Position numbers and translations under genes: made by a program. Source: Thermodesulfovibrionales bacterium (GTDB taxonomy: Bacteria; Nitrospirota; Thermodesulfovibrionia; Thermodesulfovibrionales; UBA1546). Taken from it: 7,015 nucleotides of DNA. Below are positions 1-6,019 of the stretch, one piece after another. The stretch lies in assembly GCA_030018605.1 (NCBI GenBank), contig JASEHP010000085.1:1-7015 (forward strand), given 5' to 3'. Position 1 is the first letter of the stretch; the number at the start of each line of letters is the position of its first letter. The notes beneath the pieces are model-generated. The model ran no database searches. It had not been told where the DNA came from and worked only from the letters and a program-made list of their open reading frames with translations.

Positions 1-51
1 ATTTTAGATGATTTAACCAGTACCTTCCCGGTTACATTTTAGATGATTTAA
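1..51. repeat. Pair of 16-bp direct repeats, possible insertion-sequence end
   Basis: The 16-mer ATTTTAGATGATTTAA occurs at 1-16 and again, identically, at 36-51, a 35-bp period with a 19-bp unrelated spacer (seen directly). The second copy is preceded by GGTTAC, and the left copy is cut by the window edge, so the full unit may be longer. Repeated short motifs just inside an element end are characteristic of IS21-family insertion sequences, whose tips usually read TGT...ACA. An ACA ending at base 68 would fit such a tip, read as TGTCGCAAGG on the opposite strand. The IS21 assignment is inference, because no transposase is in the window. Two copies of 16 bp are too few and too short to call CRISPR. 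Confidence 0.45.
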
Positions 52-95
52 TGCGCTCCCTTGCGACAGGTTCATCCCGCATGTTAAATTTTAAG

Positions 96-1391
96 ATGCA
101 GCGAAAAGTTCATATTCATACATTCGGATGCCAGATGAATGTCCATGATTCCGAGAAAATGGCCGGCATTCTTAAGGCCAAAGGCTATGCCGAGACTGCA
201 AATACTGAAGATGCAGACCTCATAATCTTTAATACCTGCAGCATAAGGCAGAAGGCAGAACAAAAATTCAGAAGCGAACTCGGAAGGATAAAATTATTAA
301 AAAGTAAAAAACCATTGCTTAAGATAGCTGTTGCGGGCTGCATTGCGCAGCAGAAGGGGAGGGATATACTTAAAAAGAGCCCTCATGTGGATTATGTGTT
401 CGGCCCCCAGAATATCCACAAATTAAGCGCTATGTTAGCAACAAATGCTATGGTTTGCATTGAAGATAACCCTGAGATTCAACATACGAACCTTCCTGCA
501 GAGAGAAAGGGAAATGTTAAGGCGTGGGTATCCATAATGTACGGGTGTAATAATTTTTGCAGTTATTGCATAGTTCCGTATACACGGGGCAGGGAAAAGA
601 GCAGGCCGAGCCGTAATATATTTGAAGAAATATGCGGTCTGGCTGAAAAAGGATTTAAGGAAGTAACTCTTCTCGGGCAGAATGTTAACTCTTATAATAG
701 CGATACTAATTTCCCCGGACTTCTGAGAAAAATAAATGTTATAAAAGGCATTGAAAGGATAAGGTTTGTCACATCACACCCCCGGGACCTTTCTGATGAA
801 CTGATTTTATGCATTAAAGAACTGCCAAAAATCTGTGAACATATTCACCTGCCGCTCCAGTCAGGTTCAGACAGAATACTCAAGCTTATGAACAGGGGAT
901 ATACCTATGAGGACTACATTGAAAAGGTCAGAAAGCTCAAGGAAAGTATCCCGCACATTGCAATAACAACAGACATTATTACGGGTTTTCCCTCTGAAAC
1001 AGATAATGACCATTCCATAACCATTAAAGCCTTAAGAAGCATTGAATTTGACGGCATATTTGCCTTTAAATTTTCTCCACGACAAGGGACAAAAGCCGCA
1101 GAGATGGAAGAAAGTATTAATGAGGAGATAACGTCGCAGCAGCTCATTGATATAGTCGGACTTCAGAACGACATTACTTTAAGGAAGAACGAGGCGCTCA
1201 AGGGAACACATCAGGAAGTGCTTGTTGAGGGTGCAAGCAAAACAGACAAGGGAAAGATAACAGGCAGAACAAGGACAAACAAAATAGTTAATTTTGAAGG
1301 TAATGAGTCACTCATAGGCAGATTAGTCAATATTGAGATTAAAACAGCGATGAGACACTCTCTTGAAGGCAGGCTCATAAGTCAAAGCTAA
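96..1391 (+). CDS. miaB: tRNA-2-methylthio-N6-dimethylallyladenosine synthase MiaB
   Basis: Radical-SAM enzyme that adds a methylthio group to C2 of N6-isopentenyl-A37 in tRNAs reading UNN codons; cytoplasmic. Numbering from an ATG at 51, the N-terminal UPF0004 domain has its auxiliary-cluster cysteines at C27 (TFGCQMN), C63 (FNTCSIR) and C97 (AGC). The radical-SAM CxxxCxxC is C166/C170/C173 in YGCNNFCSYCIVPYTRGRE. HLPLQSGSDRILKLMNRGY (267-284) is the family signature, and a TRAM domain fills about 383-444. TFGCQMN and FNTCSIR favour MiaB over MtaB or RimO. In-frame ATGs lie at 51, 81 and 96. Base 51 falls inside the direct-repeat region and adds an unconserved tail. Base 96 gives the family-like start MQRKVHIHTFGCQMN and 431 aa, but has no ribosome-binding site. 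Base 81 has a weak AGG 10 nt upstream and remains possible. mtaB follows 24 nt downstream, probably in the same operon. Confidence 0.95.
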   Translation: MQRKVHIHTFGCQMNVHDSEKMAGILKAKGYAETANTEDADLIIFNTCSIRQKAEQKFRSELGRIKLLKSKKPLLKIAVAGCIAQQKGRDILKKSPHVDYVFGPQNIHKLSAMLATNAMVCIEDNPEIQHTNLPAERKGNVKAWVSIMYGCNNFCSYCIVPYTRGREKSRPSRNIFEEICGLAEKGFKEVTLLGQNVNSYNSDTNFPGLLRKINVIKGIERIRFVTSHPRDLSDELILCIKELPKICEHIHLPLQSGSDRILKLMNRGYTYEDYIEKVRKLKESIPHIAITTDIITGFPSETDNDHSITIKALRSIEFDGIFAFKFSPRQGTKAAEMEESINEEITSQQLIDIVGLQNDITLRKNEALKGTHQEVLVEGASKTDKGKITGRTRTNKIVNFEGNESLIGRLVNIEIKTAMRHSLEGRLISQS

Positions 1392-1402
1392 TAAACATCC
1401 AT

Positions 1403-1409
1403 AGGGGAG
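1403..1409 (+). promoter_or_regulatory. Ribosome-binding site of mtaB
   Basis: AGGGGAG lies 6 nt before the ATG at 1416 and fixes that start. The ATG at 1411 is immediately followed by a TAA stop and cannot be used. Confidence 0.8.
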
Positions 1410-1415
1410 CATGTA

Positions 1416-2663
1416 ATGAAAATCTCTGTATTAACGCTGGGTTGCAAGGTAAACCAGTCTGAAAGTTCTCTAATTGAAGGTGCACTTAAGAGCAGCGGAC
1501 ATCAAATCGTTGATGTAGCCGAAAAGCCTGATATCTGTGTCGTGAACACCTGCACCGTGACTGCAAAAAGCGATTACCAGTCAAGACAGCTAATAAGAAG
1601 GGCAAGCAGGGCAGGGGCGCGGGTATTTGTTACTGGCTGTTATTCGGAACTCAACAAAGAGTCTGTGCAATCAATGAAGGGCGTGGAGGCAATAGTAAAT
1701 AATACCAATAAACTTAGCGTTATCAGTAAGTTATCAAATAAAACCATAGATGCTTCTTCATGTTTTCCAACAGCATCAAAAAGCAGGTTCTTTCTTAAAA
1801 TACAGGACGGATGTAATTATTCGTGCAGCTATTGTGCGATCCCCAAAGCAAGGGGAGCTTCAAAAAGTATAATCCCTGATGCTGTTGTCAGGCAGGCTGT
1901 TAAAGCAGTATCAGCAGGATTCAATGAAATAGTCCTGACAGGCATTCATTTGGGCACCTACGGCATTGATTTAAAACCTAAAGTAAAACTTTCAGAACTT
2001 CTTGAAACTATTTTAAAACAAACGACAATTATGAGGATACGCCTTAGTTCTATAGAGGTTCGCGAGATAGATGATGAGCTTCTTGACCTTCTTACAGACA
2101 AGAGGATATGCAATCATTTGCACATACCTCTCCAGAGCGGAGACGACAGAATACTGAAATTAATGAACAGGACATATAATTCAGACCAATTTTCCTTTAA
2201 AATCAAGCAGATTTTTAAAAAAATACCCGGGATTTCAATCGGCACAGATGTAATTGTAGGCTTTCCCGGCGAAAGGGATGTGGAGTTTCAAAACACTTAC
2301 GCGTTGCTTGAACGCCTTCCAATCTCATATATGCATGTATTTCCTTTCTCGTCAAGGCCGGCGACCGCTGCCTCGCAAATGCCTGACAATCCACCGTCTG
2401 GAACAAAAAAAGAGCGCGCACAACGCTTGGCATCGCTTAACAGCAGAAAAAAAACTTTATATATGGAGGAGCAAGTAGGGAAAACCCTTGAGGTTCTAAT
2501 CGAAGAGAACAATAAGGATGGTACATGCGCAGGGATAACAGGCAATAACTTGAAAGTCATAGCGCCCATTAATAACCATTCTCGCGGATCCCTTATTTCT
2601 GTAAGGATTCAGGGCATTCAAAAGGGTAAGCTTATCGGCTTCCCAATCTTTCCTAATAACTAA
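1416..2663 (+). CDS. mtaB: tRNA t6A37 methylthiotransferase MtaB
   Basis: Radical-SAM methylthiotransferase expected to convert t6A37 to ms2t6A37 in tRNAs reading ANN codons; cytoplasmic. The protein has 415 aa, usual for the family. The UPF0004 domain carries C10 in TLGCKVNQSES (the MtaB/YqeV-type signature, against TFGCQMN in MiaB), C46 in VNTCTVT and C75 in TGCYSE. The radical-SAM cluster is C133/C137/C140 in DGCNYSCSYCAIPKARG. HIPLQSGDDRILKLMNRTY (236-254) is conserved. A C-terminal TRAM-like segment (about 355-410) is recognisable. All six cluster cysteines are present and the frame is intact. It follows miaB by 24 nt and is its paralogue, so the pair probably forms an operon dedicated to A37 hypermodification. 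The ms2t6A role is by family assignment. Related RimO (ribosomal protein S12) is less likely given the t6A-type N-terminal motif. Confidence 0.92.
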   Translation: MKISVLTLGCKVNQSESSLIEGALKSSGHQIVDVAEKPDICVVNTCTVTAKSDYQSRQLIRRASRAGARVFVTGCYSELNKESVQSMKGVEAIVNNTNKLSVISKLSNKTIDASSCFPTASKSRFFLKIQDGCNYSCSYCAIPKARGASKSIIPDAVVRQAVKAVSAGFNEIVLTGIHLGTYGIDLKPKVKLSELLETILKQTTIMRIRLSSIEVREIDDELLDLLTDKRICNHLHIPLQSGDDRILKLMNRTYNSDQFSFKIKQIFKKIPGISIGTDVIVGFPGERDVEFQNTYALLERLPISYMHVFPFSSRPATAASQMPDNPPSGTKKERAQRLASLNSRKKTLYMEEQVGKTLEVLIEENNKDGTCAGITGNNLKVIAPINNHSRGSLISVRIQGIQKGKLIGFPIFPNN

Positions 2664-2678
2664 TTGATTTTAAAGGTA

Positions 2679-2695
2679 TTTCAGCCTGCCTGAAA
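2679..2695 (+). other. Weak hairpin after mtaB
   Basis: TTTCAG (2679-2684) and CTGAAA (2690-2695) form a 6-bp stem with a 5-nt loop, 15 nt after the mtaB stop. No T-run follows, so it is a poor intrinsic terminator. It could be an mRNA 3'-end structure or chance. Confidence 0.2.
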
Positions 2696-2781
2696 CTCAC
2701 TCAAATCCGTAGAAACCTATACAAACATTGGCCTGAGCCGCATTATGTGCCGCATTAATAACAACTTGCCAACAACCTTTG

Positions 2782-2810
2782 TTTATAGCGTATGACCGAT
2801 AAGATATATT
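2782..2810 (+). promoter_or_regulatory. Possible promoter of a small transcript
   Basis: TTTATA (2782-2787, 4 of 6 matches to a sigma-70 -35 box) and TATATT (2805-2810) are spaced by 17 nt in the gap downstream of mtaB. A start near 2817 would make an RNA of about 85 nt ending at the terminator at 2873-2900. AT-rich intergenic DNA gives such matches easily, so this is tentative. Confidence 0.25.
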
Positions 2811-2884
2811 ATGTAAAATTATTAGATAAGCAAACCACAGGATGGCTAATACCGGTTAAGTATCTCAGGCATGGGGATAGCTGA
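2792..2884 (+). CDS. Possible 30-aa small ORF, unknown
   Basis: An ATG at 2792 opens 30 codons ending in TGA at 2882-2884; the frame is closed upstream by TAG at 2786-2788. The peptide begins MTDKIYYVKL, contains a GWLIPVKYL stretch and ends RHGDS. It has no predicted signal peptide or clear membrane helix, and I recognise no family. No Shine-Dalgarno sequence precedes it. The stop codon sits inside the terminator hairpin, as can happen in a small gene whose terminator abuts its end. An open frame this short is not improbable by chance, and this reading conflicts with the promoter proposed at 2782-2810, which would start RNA inside the ORF. Confidence 0.18.
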   Translation: MTDKIYYVKLLDKQTTGWLIPVKYLRHGDS

Positions 2885-2900
2885 AAGCTCCCCTATTTTT
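2873..2900 (+). terminator. Intrinsic terminator, + strand
   Basis: GGGG (2873-2876) pairs with CCCC (2890-2893), and AGCT (2879-2882) pairs with AGCT (2886-2889). There is a 2-nt bulge (AT) on the left arm and a GAA loop. TATTTTT (2894-2900) follows directly. This is a good Rho-independent terminator for + strand RNA from mtaB or from a small transcript starting in the gap. On the - strand the same hairpin lies about 28 nt after the stop of the DUF362 gene, but no T-run follows it there, so it would be at best a weak terminator or a 3'-end stabiliser for that operon. Confidence 0.7.
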
Positions 2901-2921
2901 AAGGAAGTATTTGATTTTGCC

Positions 2922-4046
2922 TTAAATTTCAATAAGTTCGTAGTCCCTGCTTCCAAGCCCGAGTCTCATGGCTTCCTCTATCTGTATGCGGTAAGGCTTC
3001 CTTGAAAGCCCGAAAAGAATATCCTTGGATTGCCTCCCCTGCTTTCCATGTGCGATTGCCGCTGATTGGGGTAAGGGTTTTGCCTTTAAAAGAATATCTA
3101 TTGATGCTTGCTCTATTGCCACAATGTCATCAGACATGAGAATTCCCTGATCCTGAATGACCGGCACATCAGCAGCAGGCATGCAATCGCATTCAGGCTG
3201 TATTTCTGTAAGAAAGTTTATGTAAATCACTTTATTGGGCTTGAATGTTCTTAAAACAGCCTTTGCCGCCTCTGCAAGCGATTTCATGAATCTTTCATCA
3301 TCTCCCGGCAGTGTCAAGGCGTCTTCAGAACAGACCCGTGTGCATCTGCCGCACCTCCAGCAGTCATCTTCATTGTAGCCAAACACCTCATTTTCAAATT
3401 TTATGACCCCAAGCGGGCATATCTCCTCGCATTGAAGGCAGAGTGCACATTTTTCTTCATCCCACAATAGCCTGCCCTCGCCTATCGTATGCATTGCGCC
3501 CCTTCCGTATTTCCAGCCGCAGTGTCTGTGGCTGGAACTTACCCCTCCCATGGCAATGTTTTTAATTGCGCCGGCATAACCAGCCTGAATATGTCCCTTT
3601 ATATGCGAACAGACTACCATTGCAGGAACATCATGGATTAGGCTTGCAATTGCCACTTCTCCAAGGATTTCTCCTGCTTTAACCATTATATTGTCGTTTC
3701 CATAGAGTCCGTCAGCAAGGACAACAGGCACTCCAACTGATAGTGAATTTATTCCGTTCTGGTTTGCCACCTCAAGGTAATCCAATCCCTTTATGCGTAC
3801 GGTATCTGTTACAAACGGATTGGCATCGATGCCTTTTAATGCATCAACAACCTTTCTCAAAAATACAGGTCTTACAACCCTGTGGCTGCCTTCTGAGCCA
3901 AAATGAGTTTTCACTGCAACCCATTCATCCTTATCAAAATAACCCGAAAGACCAATTTCCCTGAGTAGGAGATCAAGCTTGCCTGGCATACTGTCGGCAT
4001 ATTTCCATTTCTTTATCCTTGCTGGTGCAAAATAGACACTTGCCAT
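2922..4046 (-). CDS. DUF362 protein with two-cluster ferredoxin module
   Basis: A 374-aa protein, apparently cytoplasmic, with no signal peptide. Residues about 1-190 match the DUF362 fold in general features: WVAVKTHFGSEG (42-53), VCSHIKGHIQAGYAGAIKN (145-163) and the MGGVSSSHRH segment (166-175). A 2[4Fe-4S] ferredoxin insert follows, with C200/C203/C206/C210 (CxxCxxCxxxCP) and C229/C232/C235/C239 (CxxCxxCxxxCS). The C-terminal part (about 250-374) is again DUF362-like and contains a CDC pair at C286/C288 in a stretch (PECDCMP) where a further metal or cluster ligand could sit. The substrate is unknown; the Fe-S module implies electron transfer or a redox reaction. It is the last gene of the nadE operon, starting 1 nt after the preceding stop, with AGGAGG (4057-4052) 5 nt from the ATG. 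Confidence 0.85.
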   Translation of the reverse strand: MASVYFAPARIKKWKYADSMPGKLDLLLREIGLSGYFDKDEWVAVKTHFGSEGSHRVVRPVFLRKVVDALKGIDANPFVTDTVRIKGLDYLEVANQNGINSLSVGVPVVLADGLYGNDNIMVKAGEILGEVAIASLIHDVPAMVVCSHIKGHIQAGYAGAIKNIAMGGVSSSHRHCGWKYGRGAMHTIGEGRLLWDEEKCALCLQCEEICPLGVIKFENEVFGYNEDDCWRCGRCTRVCSEDALTLPGDDERFMKSLAEAAKAVLRTFKPNKVIYINFLTEIQPECDCMPAADVPVIQDQGILMSDDIVAIEQASIDILLKAKPLPQSAAIAHGKQGRQSKDILFGLSRKPYRIQIEEAMRLGLGSRDYELIEI

Positions 4047-4047
4047 C

Positions 4048-4302
4048 TCAGCCTCCTTTTATAAGCTTATTATAAATATATCCTATCAGCGCTGCACTCA
4101 CAAAACCGTCAGCAAAACCATAGAGCAACCCAAGAAGACTCCCAAACGGGGTTATGCTGTAACCCGGGTATATGGATTGCGCAAGAACTTCAAGAAAAAG
4201 CCTGCCGTATCCTGTATAATAGGAAATCCACGTTGTTATGAACAGCGAGATGCCCCAGGCCGATCCAAGCGCAACTCCGAGTGCAGCCGGTCTTAATTTC
4301 AT
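4048..4302 (-). CDS. Small two-helix membrane protein, holin-like
   Basis: An 84-aa hydrophobic, glycine-rich protein of unknown function. Two membrane helices are visible, about residues 6-28 (PAALGVALGSAWGISLFITT) and 53-77 (FGSLLGLLYGFADGFVSAAL). They are joined by a Tyr/Gly-containing loop (29-52), and the C-terminus is short and basic (NKLIKGG). An aspartate, D65, lies within the second helix. Similar small proteins are, to my recollection, often annotated as holin-like, but nothing here indicates a phage and no endolysin is nearby, so lysis is not implied. The ATG at 4302 is preferred because GAGGTG (4311-4306) precedes it. The upstream in-frame ATG at 4326 would add 8 residues (MGQKNEVY) but has no usable ribosome-binding site. 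It lies between nadE (25 nt away) and the DUF362 gene (1 nt away), so it is co-transcribed with both and probably coupled to the latter. Confidence 0.75.
   Translation of the reverse strand: MKLRPAALGVALGSAWGISLFITTWISYYTGYGRLFLEVLAQSIYPGYSITPFGSLLGLLYGFADGFVSAALIGYIYNKLIKGG
4052..4057 (-). promoter_or_regulatory. Ribosome-binding site of the DUF362 gene
   Basis: A perfect AGGAGG, 5 nt before the ATG at 4046, sits inside the last codons of the upstream small membrane-protein gene. It fixes the start and suggests translational coupling across the 1-nt junction. Confidence 0.85.
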
Positions 4303-4305
4303 ATA

Positions 4306-4311
4306 CACCTC
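4306..4311 (-). promoter_or_regulatory. Ribosome-binding site deciding the small gene's start
   Basis: GAGGTG stands just upstream of the ATG at 4302 (5 nt from GAGG). It supports that start over the in-frame ATG at 4326, which lacks such a site. Confidence 0.65.
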
Positions 4312-4327
4312 ATTTTTTTGCCCCATC

Positions 4328-5962
4328 CTAATAAGTCCGGTACTTATTTGTTATCGGGAATCGCCTGTCTTTGCCAAATGCCCGCGGTGTTATTTTTATT
4401 CCCGGAGGAGACTGCCTTCTCTTATATTCACTCCTATCTATCATCTCTATGACCTTCCTTGCACACTCAATCTCGCACCCTGAAGACGATATTATATCTT
4501 CAAAGCTTTTGTCATTTTCAATATATGCCTTGAGTATGGGGTCAAGCACAGGATACGGAGGCAGAGAGTCTGTGTCCTTTTGATCATGCCTCAACTCAGC
4601 CGAAGGCTCTTTCCAGAGCACCATTTGAGGGATTACCGCCCTCCCCTCTTCAGAGTTTTTCCATTTGCAGAGTTCATATGCAAGAGTCTTGGGCACATCC
4701 TTTATAACAGCAAAACCTCCTGCCATATCTCCATAAAGTGTAGCATATCCAACGCTCATTTCAGACTTATTCCCTGTTGTCAGAACAAGCCATCCGAATT
4801 TATTGGAGAATGCCATAAGTATATTCCCTCTTATTCTTGCCTGCAGGTTTTCTTCTGTTTTGTCATCCGGAAGCCCTTTGAATTCCGCTCTAAGATTTTC
4901 ACGGTAGGCTTCAAATATATTGCTGATAGGCGCTTCAATTATTTTAATGGATAGGTTTTTTGCGAGTTCATATGCATCCTCCCTGCTTTCTTTTGATGTG
5001 TATGGAGACGGCATAAAGATACCTGAGACATTTTCTTTGCCTATGGCGTCAACTGCAATTGCAGTCACGAGCGAAGAATCAAGCCCGCCGCTTAAACCTA
5101 TGACAGCCTGCTTAAAATCATTCTTAATAACATAGTCTCTTGTGCCTAAAACAAGCGCTTTATAAACCTCTTCTTCAAGTGGACTTATCCTTGGTGAAAT
5201 ATGTTTCTTGCCTGCCTGACCTAAACCGTCAAGGACGATTTCCGAGACGCTCATCTCCTCTTCAAACTGCTTTCCCCTGAAAATAATCTCTCCTGTTTTA
5301 TCGGCTATAAAACTTCCTCCGTCAAAGACAAGCTCGTCCTGTCCTCCGACTGTGTTTAGATATGCGATTGCTACTTTGTTGTCCGACGCCCTCTCAGAGA
5401 CCATCTTTTCTCTCAGGTGCGCCTTTGCCATATGATACGGAGAGGCATTTATGTTTAAGATAATCTCAGCGCCTGCAATAGCCTGATACTTTACAGGGCC
5501 TTCGGGATACCATATATCCTCGCATATATTTACGCCTATTTTTATATTCTCTATCGCATATACAGGGGTTTCTGTTCCTGCCCTGAAGTATCTGTATTCA
5601 TCAAAGACTCCATAGTTTGGAAGAAATATCTTGCGATACACGCCAATCATCTTGCAGTTATGGATTATCGCGGCAGCATTGTAAAGAACACTGTCTTTTC
5701 TGTCAACAAAGCCGACAACAGCTGCTATATCTTTCGTACTTTCAATAACTCTGCTTAAGGCTGCAAGGTTATCGTCTATAAAATGCTGTTTAAGGAGAAG
5801 GTCTTCAGGCGGGTAGCCTGTTACTGCAAGCTCGGGGAATACCACTATCGCGGCGCTCTGTGCTTTTGCCTTTCCGATATAGCCGCATATCTTTTTGACA
5901 TTGCCGTCAATATCTCCAACAGTAGGATTAATCTGGGCAAGGGCAATCTTAATCCTTTTCAT
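4328..5962 (-). CDS. nadE: Glutamine-dependent NAD+ synthetase
   Basis: Catalyses the last step of NAD+ synthesis, amidating nicotinic acid adenine dinucleotide (NaAD) with glutamine nitrogen and ATP; cytoplasmic. Its 544 aa form the two-domain, glutamine-using type. The N-terminal nitrilase-fold glutaminase (about 1-250) has the expected catalytic triad: E44 (FPELAVTGYPPEDL), K111 (RKIFLPNYGVFDE) and C147 (NICEDIW). The C-terminal synthetase domain (about 265-544) has the ATP-pyrophosphatase P-loop SGGLDSS (291-297), LTTGNKSE (394-401) and ELRHDQKDTDSLPPY (456-470). All key residues are present. The ATG at 5962 is the only reasonable start, since the ALAQINPTVGD core begins at residue 7. No Shine-Dalgarno sequence precedes it, and a promoter-like pair points to a start at or next to the ATG. 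It is the first gene of a three-gene - strand operon. Confidence 0.97.
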   Translation of the reverse strand: MKRIKIALAQINPTVGDIDGNVKKICGYIGKAKAQSAAIVVFPELAVTGYPPEDLLLKQHFIDDNLAALSRVIESTKDIAAVVGFVDRKDSVLYNAAAIIHNCKMIGVYRKIFLPNYGVFDEYRYFRAGTETPVYAIENIKIGVNICEDIWYPEGPVKYQAIAGAEIILNINASPYHMAKAHLREKMVSERASDNKVAIAYLNTVGGQDELVFDGGSFIADKTGEIIFRGKQFEEEMSVSEIVLDGLGQAGKKHISPRISPLEEEVYKALVLGTRDYVIKNDFKQAVIGLSGGLDSSLVTAIAVDAIGKENVSGIFMPSPYTSKESREDAYELAKNLSIKIIEAPISNIFEAYRENLRAEFKGLPDDKTEENLQARIRGNILMAFSNKFGWLVLTTGNKSEMSVGYATLYGDMAGGFAVIKDVPKTLAYELCKWKNSEEGRAVIPQMVLWKEPSAELRHDQKDTDSLPPYPVLDPILKAYIENDKSFEDIISSSGCEIECARKVIEMIDRSEYKRRQSPPGIKITPRAFGKDRRFPITNKYRTY

Positions 5963-5968
5963 AAGTAA

Positions 5969-5998
5969 ATGATAATTTGAAGGGCTTCCATTTGTAAA
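5969..5998 (-). promoter_or_regulatory. Likely nadE promoter
   Basis: On the - strand, TTTACA (5998-5993, 5 of 6 to consensus -35) and TATCAT (5974-5969, 5 of 6 to -10) are separated by 18 nt. A start about 7 nt below the -10 box falls at 5962, the A of the nadE ATG, so the mRNA would have essentially no leader. That agrees with the missing Shine-Dalgarno sequence. It assumes a sigma-70-like factor with standard preferences. Confidence 0.55.
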
Positions 5999-6008
5999 GC
6001 CATTGACA

Positions 6009-6014
6009 TATAAT
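6009..6014 (+). promoter_or_regulatory. Likely -10 box of the permease gene
   Basis: A perfect TATAAT lies 5 nt before the ATG at 6020, so transcription would start within a base or two of the start codon. No good -35 is seen at 16-19 nt spacing (TTCCAT at 5986-5991 is poor), so activation by another factor or a weak promoter is possible. A TTGACA at 6003-6008 abuts the -10 box and cannot serve as its -35. Confidence 0.45.
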
Positions 6015-6019
6015 ACCCC

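Noticed and set aside
1..51. CRISPR array from the two identical repeats
   Set aside because: Only two 16-bp repeats with a 19-bp spacer; CRISPR repeats are longer and there are no further copies or cas genes in view.
51..95. miaB translation start at the ATG at 51
   Set aside because: It overlaps the direct-repeat unit by one base, adds an unconserved 15-residue tail and has no ribosome-binding site; MiaB similarity begins at the ATG at 96.
2297..2569. Open frames of 60-90 codons on the opposite strand or other frame within mtaB
   Set aside because: They lie wholly inside the well-supported mtaB gene, lack ribosome-binding sites and resemble no family.
2844..2855. 16S rRNA-like string GGCTAATACCGG
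   Set aside because: Twelve bases resembling a conserved 16S stretch, but the flanking sequence shows no rRNA similarity; chance.
2824..2900. c-di-GMP (GEMM) riboswitch, suggested by GCAAACC at 2830-2836
   Set aside because: The other conserved GEMM segments, such as GACGCAAAGCC and the receptor helix, are absent, and no + strand gene follows for it to control.
4580..4954. 124-codon + strand open frame inside nadE
   Set aside because: It is antisense to the conserved synthetase domain of nadE; its composition (Cys/Phe/Ser/Ile-rich) is that of a reverse-complement shadow.
6003..6008. TTGACA as a -35 box for the permease gene
   Set aside because: It is directly adjacent to TATAAT, so it cannot pair with it; 17 nt further downstream there is no -10-like sequence.
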